A DNA stretch of 64,000 bases from contig FLTS01000001.1 of NCBI GenBank assembly GCA_900078405.1, positions 2,442,626 to 2,506,625 of the forward strand, given 5' to 3'. Positions 16,583-26,456 of this stretch are shown in pieces. Positions within the stretch are counted from its first letter, which is position 1. The number at the start of each line of letters is the position of its first letter. The position numbers and the translations under genes were made by a program. The notes beneath the pieces are model-generated. The model worked only from the letters and a program-made list of their open reading frames with translations, had not been told where the DNA came from and ran no database searches. The stretch comes from an uncultured Stenotrophomonas sp. GTDB taxonomy: Bacteria; Pseudomonadota; Gammaproteobacteria; Xanthomonadales; Xanthomonadaceae.

Positions 16583-17719
16583 TCAGGGCATGCCGCCCTG
16601 CGCCACTGCGTCGCCGTCCACCGCGCGCCGGCCCAGTGCGGGGTCGTCGGTGAAGAAAGCATCGATGCCGGCCCGCAGATGGGCGCGGATCTCGGCGACC
16701 GCACCCTCCGGGTTGCGTGCATTGGCCCCACCCTGCCGCAACGCCGGCGGCAGGAACGGGTTTTCCGGGCGGAAGGTATAGGCCACCACCACCAGCCCGG
16801 CCGCATGCGCATCGGCGATCAGCGCGGTCGGCGCACCCAGCTCGCCATGCGCATCCAGCGGCAGCAGTTGACGGCTGTCCACGCCGACGGCATCGGCATA
16901 GCCGGCGATTTCGCGCAGGCCCTCCGCCGTCATCATCCCCGCGTAGGTCAGGCTGCCACCGGCCTGCATCACGTCGGCCGGCATCGACTCGGGCGCATCC
17001 AGCAACTGCAACAGGCGGATGTTCGAACCCTTGCCTATGCGCGTGCGCAGCTGGCGCAGGTTGGCCGTCTCGAACGACTGGATCAGGATCGGCGCGACGT
17101 TGGTATAGGAATCGGCGCGCAGCGTTTCCAGCAAACGCTCCTCCATCGGCAGGCCGATGCCGCGGAAATGGCTGCCATGCTTGATCTCCGGCGCCAGGCC
17201 GATACCGCGGCCGGCACGCGCGGCCTGTTGCACGACGAAAGTGATGATCTCGTCCAGGGTGGCGATACGGAACTCGCCATCGAACGCGGTGCCACGCAGC
17301 TCCGGCAGGCGCTCGCGCACGCGCAGTGTCTTCAGCTCGGCGAGGGTGAAGTCCTCGGTGAACCAGCCTTCGACCTTTTCGCCGTCGATCACCTTGGCGG
17401 TGCGGCGCGAAGCGAATTCCGGACGTTCGGCGACGTCGGTGGTGGCGCCGATCTCGTTCTCGTGGCGCGCCACCATCACCCCGTCGCGGGTCATCACCAG
17501 GTCCGGCTCGATGTAGTCGGCGCCATCGGCGATGGCCTGCGCGTAAGCCGCCAGCGTGTGCTCGGGCAGCAACGCGCTGGCACCGCGGTGCGCGTACACC
17601 GGGACGTGCGAATAGCGTTGTGCGGGAGCGGCGGCCATCGCCACCGAGGATGCCATGCACACGCCCGCCACCACAGCCAGAACCGCTTTGCCGAACACCG
17701 CCGCCCCCTTGATTTCCAT
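16583..17719 (-). CDS. glpQ: Glycerophosphodiester phosphodiesterase, periplasmic GlpQ type
   Basis: Exported enzyme (378 aa) that cleaves glycerophosphodiesters to glycerol-3-phosphate and an alcohol. A signal peptide of about 29 residues ends at AMAAA. The GDPD core shows YAHRGASALLPEHTL, with the catalytic His, and ADYIEPDLVMTRDGVMVARHE in pieces with the metal-binding Glu and Asp. The length and the helical insertion after the core match GlpQ rather than the shorter UgpQ. It follows the ABC-F gene on the same strand after a 148-bp gap containing a REP element. Confidence 0.92.
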   Translation of the reverse strand: MEIKGAAVFGKAVLAVVAGVCMASSVAMAAAPAQRYSHVPVYAHRGASALLPEHTLAAYAQAIADGADYIEPDLVMTRDGVMVARHENEIGATTDVAERPEFASRRTAKVIDGEKVEGWFTEDFTLAELKTLRVRERLPELRGTAFDGEFRIATLDEIITFVVQQAARAGRGIGLAPEIKHGSHFRGIGLPMEERLLETLRADSYTNVAPILIQSFETANLRQLRTRIGKGSNIRLLQLLDAPESMPADVMQAGGSLTYAGMMTAEGLREIAGYADAVGVDSRQLLPLDAHGELGAPTALIADAHAAGLVVVAYTFRPENPFLPPALRQGGANARNPEGAVAEIRAHLRAGIDAFFTDDPALGRRAVDGDAVAQGGMP

Positions 17720-17774
17720 TGCCGGAAGGAGCGGGAGTGTGGCGAAGGGATGTGACCGGCGTGGGACAGGAGCT

Positions 17775-17843
17775 TGCAGGAGCGACGCGAGTCGCGACCG
17801 GGCTTTACCGGGAAAGCCTTGTCGCGACTCGCGTCGCTCCTAC
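17775..17843. repeat. REP dimer, GGAGCGACG subtype
   Basis: The arms TGCAGGAGCGACGCGAGTCG and the inverted GTAGGAGCGACGCGAGTCGC flank the palindromic core GGGCTTTACCGGGAAAGCC. It is a close relative of the element at 11751. Confidence 0.88.
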
Positions 17844-17867
17844 GGACGCTTTCGGCCGGCGTGGAGG

Positions 17868-19484
17868 TCAGGGTGGCAGCCTGCGCCATCCATCGGCCGC
17901 GGCATGCAGCCGGCCGGTGATGCCGATGCCGCGCAGGAACGCCTCGTCGTGGGCGGCCACCAGCAGCGTGCCCGGCCAGTCGCGCAGCATCGCTTCCAAT
18001 GCCTGCATCGCCTCCAGGTCGAGGTGATTGGCCGGCTCGTCCAGCAACAACAACTGCGCCGGCGGCTGCGCGTACAGGGCGCAGGCCAACGCCAATTTCA
18101 TGCGCTCGCCACCGCTGAGGGTTTCCACCGGCTGCCGCACGCGCTCTGCATCGAGACCCAGCAAGGCCAGCCGGATGCGCAGCTCCGCCTCGGCCATCGA
18201 CGGGTTGGCATGCAGCAGTTGCGCCGTCGCCGTTGCCCCCGGCACGGGCAATGCCAGGTGCTGGTCCAGCCACGCATGCGGCGCGCTCGTTTCCACCGTG
18301 CCGCGCAGCGGCTGCAGGCGGCCGGCCAGCACCTTGAGCAGCACCGACTTGCCGCTGCCGTTGTCGCCGGTCAGCGCCAGCCGCTCGCCCCGGCGCAGCA
18401 GCAGGTCGATCCCGGCCAGCGGCCCTTCGACGAACGGCAACGCCACCTTGTCCAGCCGCGCGATGCGTTCGGGCGCGGCCGCAGTGAACGTGGCCGGCAG
18501 CAGCACCACGGGCGCCGGATCCTCGACCCGTGCGGCCGCCACCCGCACCTGTTCGCCCAGCCGTTCGCGCCGCGCCTGCTGCTGCACCTGCGCCTTGCCG
18601 GCGCTGGCCTGCGCCCGCTGTTTCTGCCCGCCAAGCAGGATCGGCGCCTGGTTGCTGTCCGCGGCCTGCCGGTTGCCGCGGGCGCTGCGGCGTTCGAGCT
18701 TTTCCCGCTGCTCGCGCAGCAACTGCTCGCCCTGCCTGCGCTCGTGGCGGCGCTGTTGAAGGGTGCGCGCCGCCAGCGCCTTTTCCTCCGCACGGCGGGC
18801 GGCGTGGAATTCGTAGTTGCCGCCGTGGCTGCACAGGCCGAGCGGGGACAGTTCGACGATGCGCTGCATGTCGCCAAGCAGTTCGCGGTCATGGCTGACC
18901 ACCAGCAGGCCGCGCGGCCAGCGCTGCAGCTGCTCGCGCAACAGCCGGCGGCCCTGCGCGTCGAGGTGGTTGCTGGGTTCGTCAAGGATCAGGAAATCGG
19001 CTTCGGACAGGAAGGCACCGGCCAATGCCACGCGCATGCGCTGGCCACCGCTGAGCCGGCAGGCCGGCGTGTCCGCCGATATGCCTTTCAACGCCATCTG
19101 TTTCAGCGCGGCCTGCAACTGCACGCGCAGCTGCCAGCGCTCGCCGAGCGTTTCGAAATCGGCAACGTCGCTGCTGCCCGCCTCGATGCGTTGCAACGCG
19201 GCCAACGCGTCGCCCAGGCCGGCGAGGTCGGCGACGCTGTCGGTGGGCGAGGCATCGACCTGCTGCGGCAGGTGCGCCACCGGCCCCGAACGCAGGCAGC
19301 GCCCGTGCGTGGGTTGCAGATGGCCGGCCAGCAACCGTGCCAGCACGCTCTTGCCCGCGCCGTTGCGCCCGACCAGCCCGGTGCGCCGCGCGTCGAAGGT
19401 TTCGTTCAAGTCGGAGAACAGCAGCTCACCATCGGGCAGCTGCCAGCAGACGCTTTCGAGCGTCAGAAACGGAGTCGTGGTCAT
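17868..19484 (-). CDS. ABC-F family ATPase (ribosome-associated type)
   Basis: Soluble protein (538 aa) with two ATP-binding cassettes and no membrane segments, the ABC-F design; members act on the ribosome. Walker A motifs are GRNGAGKS and GDNGSGKS. The signatures are LSGGQRMRVALAGAFL and LSGGERMKLALACALY, each followed by a LDEPSNHLD or LDEPANHLD Walker B. A basic Arg/Gln-rich linker of about 100 residues joins the cassettes. Whether it is a housekeeping translation factor or confers antibiotic protection cannot be told from sequence. A possible leader mini-ORF lies upstream. Confidence 0.9.
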   Translation of the reverse strand: MTTTPFLTLESVCWQLPDGELLFSDLNETFDARRTGLVGRNGAGKSVLARLLAGHLQPTHGRCLRSGPVAHLPQQVDASPTDSVADLAGLGDALAALQRIEAGSSDVADFETLGERWQLRVQLQAALKQMALKGISADTPACRLSGGQRMRVALAGAFLSEADFLILDEPSNHLDAQGRRLLREQLQRWPRGLLVVSHDRELLGDMQRIVELSPLGLCSHGGNYEFHAARRAEEKALAARTLQQRRHERRQGEQLLREQREKLERRSARGNRQAADSNQAPILLGGQKQRAQASAGKAQVQQQARRERLGEQVRVAAARVEDPAPVVLLPATFTAAAPERIARLDKVALPFVEGPLAGIDLLLRRGERLALTGDNGSGKSVLLKVLAGRLQPLRGTVETSAPHAWLDQHLALPVPGATATAQLLHANPSMAEAELRIRLALLGLDAERVRQPVETLSGGERMKLALACALYAQPPAQLLLLDEPANHLDLEAMQALEAMLRDWPGTLLVAAHDEAFLRGIGITGRLHAAADGWRRLPP

Positions 19485-19589
19485 TGCATTCCATCCATGC
19501 CCGGATCACCCGGCTGCCATCGGCAGCGGGACTTCGCAGGGCCGCAGCAGTTGCGGCGGGCATCAATGGCGCATTGGACCGGACTCCTT
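19426..19589 (-). promoter_or_regulatory. Possible translated leader of the ABC-F gene
   Basis: On the minus strand a strong AAGGAG (19589-19584) sits nine bases before ATG CGC CAT TGA (19574-19563), a Met-Arg-His mini-ORF. Its stop overlaps the ATG of a 45-codon frame that runs into the ABC-F coding region. A perfect hairpin GCTGCC-ATC-GGCAGC (19513-19527) precedes the ABC-F start. Several antibiotic-resistance ABC-F genes are controlled by short leaders, so this is suggestive, but it could be chance. Confidence 0.3.
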
Positions 19590-19667
19590 ACATGGAACAG
19601 GGCCGCCATTGCGGCGGCGGGCAAAGACTAACCGCCGGCGGATGAATGGTTCAATGCCGGCGGAGAG

Positions 19668-21017
19668 TCACTTCCCGATGCAGAAGCTGGAAAAAATCCG
19701 GCCCAGCAGGTCGTCGGCGGTCATGCGCCCGGTGATTTCGCCCAATGCGTCATGGGCAAGGCGCAATTCCTCGGCGGCCAATTCCAATTGGTCGTGATGC
19801 AGTTGGATGTCGGCGGTGTCGAGGTGCTCGGCGGCGCGGGTGATTGCCTGGACATGGCGCAGGCGTGCGGAGAATTCGCCTTGCTGGCCTTCGCCTGCGC
19901 CGTGGCTGGCGATTTCGCGCAGGTGGGTGTGAAGCTGCTCCAGACCCTGCCCGCTGGCGGCGGAGATGGCGATGGTGTCTGCGCCAAGAAGCTGCGGCCA
20001 CTGCGCCAGCAGATCGCACTTGTTGAGTATCCACAGCTGCCGCGCGGCCTGCGTGGCGGCATCGCCGATGGCCTGTTTTCCGGCTTCCGGGTCGCGCGCG
20101 TCGAGTACCACGATGGCCAGATCGGCGCGCTGCATTTCCTCGCGGGCGCGGCGCATGCCTTCGCGCTCGATGGCGTCGCCGCCTTCGCGCAGGCCGGCGG
20201 TATCGACCAGCTCCAGTTCCAGGCCGTCGATGCGGATGGTCTCGCGCAGGGTGTCGCGGGTGGTGCCGGCGATGTCGGTGACGATGGCGCGCTCGCTGCC
20301 GGCCAATGCGTTGAGCAGCGAGCTCTTGCCGGCGTTGGGCGGGCCGATCAGTACGGCGTGCAGGCCGTCGCGCAGCTTGCGGCCGCGTTCGGCGTCAAGG
20401 CGCAGTTGTTCGAGCGACGCACGGACCTGTTCGATACCGGCACGTACCTGTGCACCACCCAGCGTATCCAGCGGTTCGTCGGCGAAGTCGATGGCCGCTT
20501 CGACGTGGATGCGCAGCCGTACCAGTTGTTCGGCCACGTCCTCGACGCGGCGCGAGAACACGCCATCGAGCGAGCGGCGGGCGGCGCGGGCGGCACGCAC
20601 GTCGCCGGCGGCGATCAGGTCGGCGATGGCTTCGGCCTGGGCGAGATCGAGCTTGCCGTTGAGGAAGGCGCGCTCGCTGAACTCGCCGGCACGCGCCTGC
20701 CGCGCGCCCAGTTCGATACAGCGCGCCAGCAGCTGCCGCAGCACCACCGGGCTGCCGTGCCCTTGCAGTTCCACCACGTCCTCGCCGGTGAAGCTGCGCG
20801 GGCCGGGGAAATACAGGGCGATGCCGTCGTCGATCGCTTCGCCGGCGGCATCGTGGAAGCGCGCGTAATGTGCGTGGCGCGGTTGCAGGTGCGGGCAGCC
20901 GAGGCCATCGGCGATGTGCCGTGCCAACGGGCCGGAAACACGCAGCATGCCGACGCCCCCGGCCGCTGCGCCGCTGGCGATGGCAACGATGGTGTCGCTG
21001 TTGGACGTGGCGTTCAT
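19668..21017 (-). CDS. mnmE: MnmE, tRNA modification GTPase
   Basis: GTPase (449 aa) that with MnmG makes the cmnm5 modification on U34 of several tRNAs. The N-terminal formyl-THF-binding domain starts [20 protein letters not shown]. The G domain, inserted in a helical domain, has G1 [15 protein letters not shown]2 [12 protein letters not shown]3 DTAGLRE and G4 NKCDLL. The C-terminal FCIGK carries the cysteine needed for modification. It follows the yidC region on the same strand, as is common near origins. Confidence 0.97.
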   Translation of the reverse strand: MNATSNSDTIVAIASGAAAGGVGMLRVSGPLARHIADGLGCPHLQPRHAHYARFHDAAGEAIDDGIALYFPGPRSFTGEDVVELQGHGSPVVLRQLLARCIELGARQARAGEFSERAFLNGKLDLAQAEAIADLIAAGDVRAARAARRSLDGVFSRRVEDVAEQLVRLRIHVEAAIDFADEPLDTLGGAQVRAGIEQVRASLEQLRLDAERGRKLRDGLHAVLIGPPNAGKSSLLNALAGSERAIVTDIAGTTRDTLRETIRIDGLELELVDTAGLREGGDAIEREGMRRAREEMQRADLAIVVLDARDPEAGKQAIGDAATQAARQLWILNKCDLLAQWPQLLGADTIAISAASGQGLEQLHTHLREIASHGAGEGQQGEFSARLRHVQAITRAAEHLDTADIQLHHDQLELAAEELRLAHDALGEITGRMTADDLLGRIFSSFCIGK

Positions 21018-21020
21018 GGC

Positions 21021-23690
21021 CTACAGCTTCTGCAACTGCGCGCGCGCCTGGTTGGCGCCGCTGCCTTGCGGTTGCAGTTCCAGATAGGTGGTGTAGGCCT
21101 GCTTCGCCCTGGCCTTGTCGCCGCCGTGCAGGTAGGCGTCGCCGAGGTTGAGCCAGGCCACCGCGCGCGAAGGGTCTATTTTCAAGGTGTTTTCCAGCCA
21201 GCGCGCCGCTTCGGCATAACGCTGCTGGCGGTAATAGACGAAGCCGAGGTTGTTGGCGGCCTGTGCGAAATCCGGGCGCAGTTTCAGCGCTTCGGTGAAC
21301 TGCGCTACCGCTTCGTCATAGCGCTTCTCGCGGTACAGCTGCAGGCCACGGTCGTTGGCCTGCTGGGCGCGCTGGCGGTCGGAGGTCGGCACCGCCGCCG
21401 GCAGCACCAAGGTGTTGCTGCCGCCCTGCAGATCGGCCACCGTCACCGGCGCCTCGGCGTCGCCCTGCACTGCTTCAACACGGTGGTTCAACGCGATGGC
21501 ATCGGCCGAGAACTGGGTGGTGTCGGCGTTGAGGAACTCCTGGCTGTCGGTCACCTGGAATACGAACTCGCCGCCCTGCGAGCCGGGCAGGCTGCCGAAC
21601 GCCGGCGTCTGCCGCGATACCGCCGACACCGCCGGCGCCACGTAGGCGGCCAGCTCGGTGCCGGTAATCAGGCCGTCGCCGTTGAGGTCGCCCTTGCCCG
21701 ACAACGCCTGCAACAGCACCCAGGTGAACACCGAATGGCCGTTGGGGCCGCTGTCGGCGACCTGCTGGTCGGCGCCGCCGGCAGTGAGCATCTGCCGCGC
21801 GGTGCGGCGCGCGTTCTCACGCAGGAACGCTGACGAGGACGGCCCGCCGCGGGTCAGGCCGAGGCCGCTGTAACAGGCGTCCATCACGAACAGCACGTGC
21901 TTGGCCTGCAGGCTCTCGGCGATGTTCTGCACGTCGGTCATCGCGATCGCATCGGTGGCGAACTCGTCCGGGTTCGAGTCCACCGGGATGATGTAGCCGA
22001 GATCGCGACCCGAGGCGAGCCGGCGGGTGGCGCCGTGGCCGGCGAAGAACACGAACACGCGGTCGTTCTTCTGCGTGCGGCCATCGGCGAGGCGGTCGTG
22101 GAACGCGGCGAGGATGTTGTTGCGGGTGGCCTGCTGGTTCTTCAGCACGATAACCTGCGAGGAAGGAAAGCCGAACTGGCCGGTCAGGGTGTCGGCGATG
22201 GCCTGCGCGTCGCGGCTGGCGTATTCCAGCTTGGGCCAACTGGCGTAGTCGTCGATGCCGATGACGATGGCCCAGGATTTCTCGTAGCCGGTAGTGACGG
22301 TGGCTGCGCTGGCCGCGACGTTGCGTGGGCGGCTGACCGAAAAGTCGCGGCCGTTCCAGCCGGCGAACTGGTAGCCGTCGGCGATCAGCTTGTCGAGGAT
22401 CTGCGGCAGCGCCTTGACCGCACGGTCGTGGATGTCGTGGAACAGGATGATGCCGCGCTGTTCCTTCTCCACCTGCGCCAGCACGCGCTGGACGATGGAC
22501 TCGGGCACCGGGTCGGCCCAGTCCATCGAGTCGATGTTCCACATGATCGACTTCAGCCCGGCTTCGTTCAGCAGCTGCAATCCCTCGGCGTTGCGTGCGC
22601 CATAGGGAAAGCGGAACAGCGGTGCGCGCTTGTCGCCGACCTGGCGCAGCAGCACATCGGTATCCAGCACCTGCTGGCGCAGCGCCTCGCCGCTGGTGCG
22701 CGAGAGCTGGGCGTGGGTCAGGCTGTGGTTGCCCACCGCGTAGCCATCGGCCATCAGCTGGCGGCTGATGCCGGCCATCGGCCCGAGCTTGGCCTTGCCG
22801 TCGGCGTCCACCGCGCCGAGGTTGCGGCCGACCTCGAAGAACACGCCGGGCACGTCGTAGCGCTTGAGGATGGCGACGATCTCGTCGGTGTGCGCCTTGT
22901 GCGGGCCGTCGTCGAAGGTCAGCACCACGGTCTTGCGCGGCAGGGCGCGGCCGAAGATCTCGCGCTCGCTGTCCTTCATCGACATCGGGTACGGCTCGAT
23001 CACGCCGTAGTCGCGCAGGATCGCCTCTCTCGTGTAGTCCTTGCGCAGGTGGACGACGTAGTCATCCCACTTCTCGCGTTTCAGCGCGATGGCGCGGGTG
23101 CGCTCGAAGCGGCTGAAGATGCGGGTGATCTCCTGGTTGTAGTTGCGCTCGATCTCGTCCAGCGCGTCGAGGTCTTCGCCGATGCGCTGGTGCAGCTTCA
23201 CCGCCGGCAGCGAGGAGTCGGCGCCGATACGTTCATGCAGGTCGCGTAGTACTTCGCGGAAGGCGAGGCGGTCGGCATCAAACAGCTCCGGCGCCGATTC
23301 GATGTAGTCCAGCACCACGCCGAGGGCGGCGAAACGCTGCGGGCTGGCATCGCGCAGCAATGCATCGAACTGGCCGGCGATGGCCTGGCGTCGTTCCAGC
23401 CCGTCATGGAACAGCTGCTGGCCGATGCGGCTGGAGGTGGCGCGGTCGCGTGCGGATTGCGCGTCCTCGTCGGCCAGCAGCACGATGATGCGGCGGTAGC
23501 CGTCGAGCTGTTCCTGCAATGCCGCCAGCAGCGGTGCGGCAGCGGCGCTGCCATCCACGGCGGGTGGCGGCGAAGTGGCGGCAGGTGCCGCTGGCGGCGA
23601 CGGTGCCTGCCCCTTGTCACCGCAACCGGGCAATGCCAGCGACAGGAAGACCGGCAACAGCAGACGGCACGATGCGGGGAAACGAAGCAT
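21021..23690 (-). CDS. Lipoprotein with polysaccharide deacetylase, caspase-like and TPR domains
   Basis: Predicted exported lipoprotein (889 aa) with the lipobox cysteine at residue 23 (LALPGC). After a helical region to about 240 comes a NodB-type deacetylase domain: TFDDGPH near 257, the metal site GNHSLTHAQLSR and RFPYGARN. A C14 caspase-like domain begins near 470 (AIVIGIDDYASWPKLEYASRDA in pieces), with catalytic His in FFAGHGATRR near 547 and Cys in DACYSGLGL near 603. A DLNGDGLITGTE calcium-binding loop lies inside the caspase part. TPR repeats cover about 770-889 (NNLGFVYYRQQRYAEAARWL). It starts three bases upstream of the mnmE start codon and probably shares a transcript. Substrates are unknown. 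Confidence 0.85.
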   Translation of the reverse strand: MLRFPASCRLLLPVFLSLALPGCGDKGQAPSPPAAPAATSPPPAVDGSAAAAPLLAALQEQLDGYRRIIVLLADEDAQSARDRATSSRIGQQLFHDGLERRQAIAGQFDALLRDASPQRFAALGVVLDYIESAPELFDADRLAFREVLRDLHERIGADSSLPAVKLHQRIGEDLDALDEIERNYNQEITRIFSRFERTRAIALKREKWDDYVVHLRKDYTREAILRDYGVIEPYPMSMKDSEREIFGRALPRKTVVLTFDDGPHKAHTDEIVAILKRYDVPGVFFEVGRNLGAVDADGKAKLGPMAGISRQLMADGYAVGNHSLTHAQLSRTSGEALRQQVLDTDVLLRQVGDKRAPLFRFPYGARNAEGLQLLNEAGLKSIMWNIDSMDWADPVPESIVQRVLAQVEKEQRGIILFHDIHDRAVKALPQILDKLIADGYQFAGWNGRDFSVSRPRNVAASAATVTTGYEKSWAIVIGIDDYASWPKLEYASRDAQAIADTLTGQFGFPSSQVIVLKNQQATRNNILAAFHDRLADGRTQKNDRVFVFFAGHGATRRLASGRDLGYIIPVDSNPDEFATDAIAMTDVQNIAESLQAKHVLFVMDACYSGLGLTRGGPSSSAFLRENARRTARQMLTAGGADQQVADSGPNGHSVFTWVLLQALSGKGDLNGDGLITGTELAAYVAPAVSAVSRQTPAFGSLPGSQGGEFVFQVTDSQEFLNADTTQFSADAIALNHRVEAVQGDAEAPVTVADLQGGSNTLVLPAAVPTSDRQRAQQANDRGLQLYREKRYDEAVAQFTEALKLRPDFAQAANNLGFVYYRQQRYAEAARWLENTLKIDPSRAVAWLNLGDAYLHGGDKARAKQAYTTYLELQPQGSGANQARAQLQKL

Positions 23691-23738
23691 GGAATGGGCT
23701 CGGGCGCAGGCGGCAACGAAAGGCCCGGTGATTCTAAT

Positions 23739-23790
23739 GTAGGTGCGAGGCTTGCCTCGCACGGAGCCTTCCCGAGCAAGCGTGCAGCAG
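23739..23790. repeat. REP element, single intact arm
   Basis: GTAG plus the perfect hairpin GTGCGAGGCTTGCCTCGCAC, followed by the usual GAGCCTTCCCGAGCAAG linker. The second arm is degraded. It lies between the lipoprotein gene and the yidC terminator. Confidence 0.75.
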
Positions 23791-23827
23791 TGCACCGGAA
23801 ACGCAGCCCGGCCCGCGCCTGATGCAG

Positions 23828-23851
23828 AAAGCCCGCCTTGCGGCGGGCTTT
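23828..23851 (-). terminator. Terminator of the rpmH-rnpA-yidC operon
   Basis: The hairpin AAAGCCCGCC-TTGC-GGCGGGCTTT lies seven bases after the yidC stop. The stem is GC-rich and ends in a short T-run on the minus strand. Confidence 0.8.
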
Positions 23852-23857
23852 CGCGGA

Positions 23858-25567
23858 TCAGGGGGTTTCGGCCTTGGCCGGCGTGGGCTGCTCGCCGTGC
23901 TTCTTGGTCATCCACCACTGCTGGGCCAGGCTCAGGCCGCCGTTGACCACCCAGTACAGCACCAGGCCGGACGGCATGAAGGCCATCATCACGCCGAACA
24001 CCAGCGGCATGAACTGCATCATCTTCTGCTGCATCGGGTCCATGCCCGGCGCCGGCGTCAGCTTCTGCGTGAACCACATGATGGCGACGTTGAGCACCGG
24101 CAGGATGAAGTACGGGTCGCGCGCGGTCAGGTCCTGGATCCAGCCCAGCCACGGCGCCTGGCGCAGTTCCACCGATTCCACCAGCACCCAGTACAGGGCG
24201 AAGAAGATCGGCATCTGGATCAGCAGCGGCAGGCAGCCGCCCAGCGGATTGATCTTCTCCTTCTTGTACAGCTCCATCATCGCCGTCTGGAACTTCTGCT
24301 TGTCGTCGCCGTAGCGTTCCTTCAGCTGGGCGATGCGCGGCTGGAACCTGCGCATCTTGGCCTGCGACTTGTACTGCGCGTTGGCCAGCGGGAACAGCGC
24401 CAGCTTCAGCAGCAGCACCAGGCCGATGATCGCCCAGCCCCAGTTGCCGACCAGCTTGTGCACGTGGTTCATCACCCAGAACAGGCCCTGGCCGATGATC
24501 GCCATCAGCGAGAAGCGGCTGTAGTCCACCACGCGGTCCAGGCCCTTCACGTCTTCCCGGGCGATCTGGTTGACCAGCTTGGGGCCGACCCACAGCCGCG
24601 CCTGGGTGCTGACCTTCTGGCCCGGGGCGACGGTGAAGCCGGGGCCGCGCGTTTCGATCACGTTGCGCGGGCCGTTCTGCGAGAGCAGGTACAGCGAGGC
24701 CTGGTCGGCCTGCGGAATCCAGGCGGTGAAGAAATGGTGCTGCAGCATCGCCACCCAGCCGCCGCTGACGGTCTGGTTGAGGTTGCCATCCTCCAGGTAA
24801 TCCTTGAAATCGCGGCGCTGGTAGCCGTCGGCCGGGCTGAACCAGGTGGCGCCGTTGAAGCTGAAGGATTCCGGGTTGGTCATGCCGCGGCTGAGAATGG
24901 TCGGCACGCGGTCGAGCTTGCGGAACACGTAGCCCTGCCACGGCGCGTTGCCGGCATTGACCACTTCGTCGTGGACGCCGATGGCGTAGTCACCGCGCTT
25001 GAAGGTATAGGTGCGCTGGATGCTGACGCCGTCGGGCCCGTTCCAGACGAACGGCACCTGCAGCTCGTTCTGGCCATCGGCCAGGACGTAGTCGCGCTGG
25101 GCCTGCACCGGCTGGAAGCCATTGGCACCCGGCGCGGCTGAGCCGGCCTGCCCGACCCAGCCGCTGGTCGCGCTGTAGGGGTGGGCCCTGTCCTCGGTGA
25201 GCAGCCGCACCGGCGGGCTGCCGGCGGCCTTGGTCTGCGGGAACTGCAGCAATTCGGCGTCGAGCACGCTGCGGCCGTCGAGCACGAGCTTCAGCACGTC
25301 GGTGGCGACGTTGACGCGCGATGCGCCGGGGGCGGCTTCCATCGCCGGTGCCGGTGCGGCGGCTTCGGCCTGGCCCGGTACGGTGGCCTGCGGCACGTTG
25401 CCGGCCGATGGCGGTGCCAGGTCGGCATCGTTGGACGCCGGCACCGCCGGCTGGGCAGCGGTGACGCTGGCCGGATCGGGCGCGTTCTTCTCGCGGCTCC
25501 ACTCCATCCCCAGCAGCACGACCACCATCAGCCAGGCGAAAATCAGGAATACACGGGTCTGGTTCAT
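23858..25567 (-). CDS. yidC: YidC, membrane protein insertase
   Basis: Inner-membrane insertase (569 aa) that works alone or with SecYEG. The N-terminal helix (about 6-22) is followed by a proline- and alanine-rich stretch and a large periplasmic beta-domain to about residue 350. The five-helix insertase core follows, with [20 protein letters not shown], the [20 protein letters not shown] coiled coil and [19 protein letters not shown]. The C-terminal tail is basic ([15 protein letters not shown]). Its start overlaps the rnpA stop by ATGA. Confidence 0.97.
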   Translation of the reverse strand: MNQTRVFLIFAWLMVVVLLGMEWSREKNAPDPASVTAAQPAVPASNDADLAPPSAGNVPQATVPGQAEAAAPAPAMEAAPGASRVNVATDVLKLVLDGRSVLDAELLQFPQTKAAGSPPVRLLTEDRAHPYSATSGWVGQAGSAAPGANGFQPVQAQRDYVLADGQNELQVPFVWNGPDGVSIQRTYTFKRGDYAIGVHDEVVNAGNAPWQGYVFRKLDRVPTILSRGMTNPESFSFNGATWFSPADGYQRRDFKDYLEDGNLNQTVSGGWVAMLQHHFFTAWIPQADQASLYLLSQNGPRNVIETRGPGFTVAPGQKVSTQARLWVGPKLVNQIAREDVKGLDRVVDYSRFSLMAIIGQGLFWVMNHVHKLVGNWGWAIIGLVLLLKLALFPLANAQYKSQAKMRRFQPRIAQLKERYGDDKQKFQTAMMELYKKEKINPLGGCLPLLIQMPIFFALYWVLVESVELRQAPWLGWIQDLTARDPYFILPVLNVAIMWFTQKLTPAPGMDPMQQKMMQFMPLVFGVMMAFMPSGLVLYWVVNGGLSLAQQWWMTKKHGEQPTPAKAETP

Positions 25568-26058
25568 CAGCAGGCAGGCTCGGCTGGACCGGGCGGGTTG
25601 CCCGACGCGTTCAGGGAAGAGGGTTCGGCGCGCTTGCGCGGCGGCATTGTGCCGTCCGCACCCGCTGCCGGCAATGCGCCGGCACGGCGCAGCAGGCGCA
25701 TGAACGCCTCGCGGATCTGGGGATTGCCGGCGGTTTTGGCCGCCGCACGGGCGACCACGACGTAGTCGCCACCGGCCAAGTCGGGCCGGAGATGGCGCAT
25801 GGCGTCACGCAGCACGCGCTTGATGCGGTTGCGCCCCACCGCCCGCACATCGACCTTCCTGGACACGGCCAAGCCCAGCCGGGCGGGGGTATCCGCTTGC
25901 AGCCAGTGCAGGGTCATCAGGGGGTCGGATACACGGCGGGCGCCGTTGAAGACCGAACTGTATTCGGCACGCGTACGAACCCGCGCAGAGCGAGGAAATC
26001 GCTTGCGCGGGTCGTCGGTGTTCACGATCACTATTGCGGCTGCCGCCTGGTGCGGCAT
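25567..26058 (-). CDS. rnpA: RnpA, protein subunit of ribonuclease P
   Basis: Basic protein (163 aa) that binds the catalytic RNA of RNase P for tRNA 5' maturation. The core includes [17 protein letters not shown], the [24 protein letters not shown]-binding motif in pieces and [21 protein letters not shown]. The first 16 residues ([16 protein letters not shown]) are unlike RnpA, so a GTG about 12 codons in may be the real start. The Pro/Ser-rich C-terminal extension of about 35 residues makes it longer than the usual 110-150. It lies five bases after rpmH. Confidence 0.92.
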   Translation of the reverse strand: MPHQAAAAIVIVNTDDPRKRFPRSARVRTRAEYSSVFNGARRVSDPLMTLHWLQADTPARLGLAVSRKVDVRAVGRNRIKRVLRDAMRHLRPDLAGGDYVVVARAAAKTAGNPQIREAFMRLLRRAGALPAAGADGTMPPRKRAEPSSLNASGNPPGPAEPAC

Positions 26059-26063
26059 CGCAA

Positions 26064-26204
26064 TCAGGCGCTGAGGACTTTGCGGCCCTTGGCGCGGCGA
26101 CGCGACAGGATCTTGCGGCCGTCGGCGGTCTTCATGCGCGCGCGGAAACCGTGGTCGCGCTTGCGCTTGAGGTTGCTGGGTTGGAACGTGCGCTTGGTGG
26201 CCAT
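26064..26204 (-). CDS. rpmH: Ribosomal protein bL34
   Basis: The 46-residue protein [20 protein letters not shown] continues [20 protein letters not shown] and ends GRKVLSA, the standard bL34 sequence. It sits in the large subunit near the peptide tunnel exit. It is the first gene of rpmH-rnpA-yidC and is transcribed away from dnaA, the usual arrangement at gammaproteobacterial origins. Confidence 0.98.
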   Translation of the reverse strand: MATKRTFQPSNLKRKRDHGFRARMKTADGRKILSRRRAKGRKVLSA

Positions 26205-26456
26205 CGGGGCACCTGTATCTATGGGGCGGAAAGAACCGGCGATTCTATAGGGCCGGTGGAGGATGGGTCAAGCCCGCAGCATGTCCATCCGAACGGTACG
26301 CCCTGCGGCGTTGTGGATGGTTCTGTGAACAAAGCCGGGACAAGCATTCCCGCCCCCGTCCGGCAATGGTAGTCTGCCGCATCCCGATTTCCCTTTCCCG
26401 GCTCGCGGCTGGGCAGCCTCGTGCGCCCTGCCGACAAGCCTTCGATGACTATTCTG
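26205..26456. promoter_or_regulatory. Divergent rpmH/dnaA control region
   Basis: This 252-bp gap must hold the rpmH promoter (minus) and the dnaA promoter (plus). One DnaA-box-like nonamer TGTGGATGG is at 26312-26320 (two differences from TGTGGATAA). No well-formed promoter hexamers stand out. The box is compatible with DnaA autoregulation. Confidence 0.5.

Noticed and set aside
13043..17755. A 1570-codon plus-strand frame covering rlmI, the TerC gene, the rhomboid gene and glpQ
   Set aside because: It runs antisense or out of frame through four well-identified genes and several repeats. The composition is typical of shadow frames.
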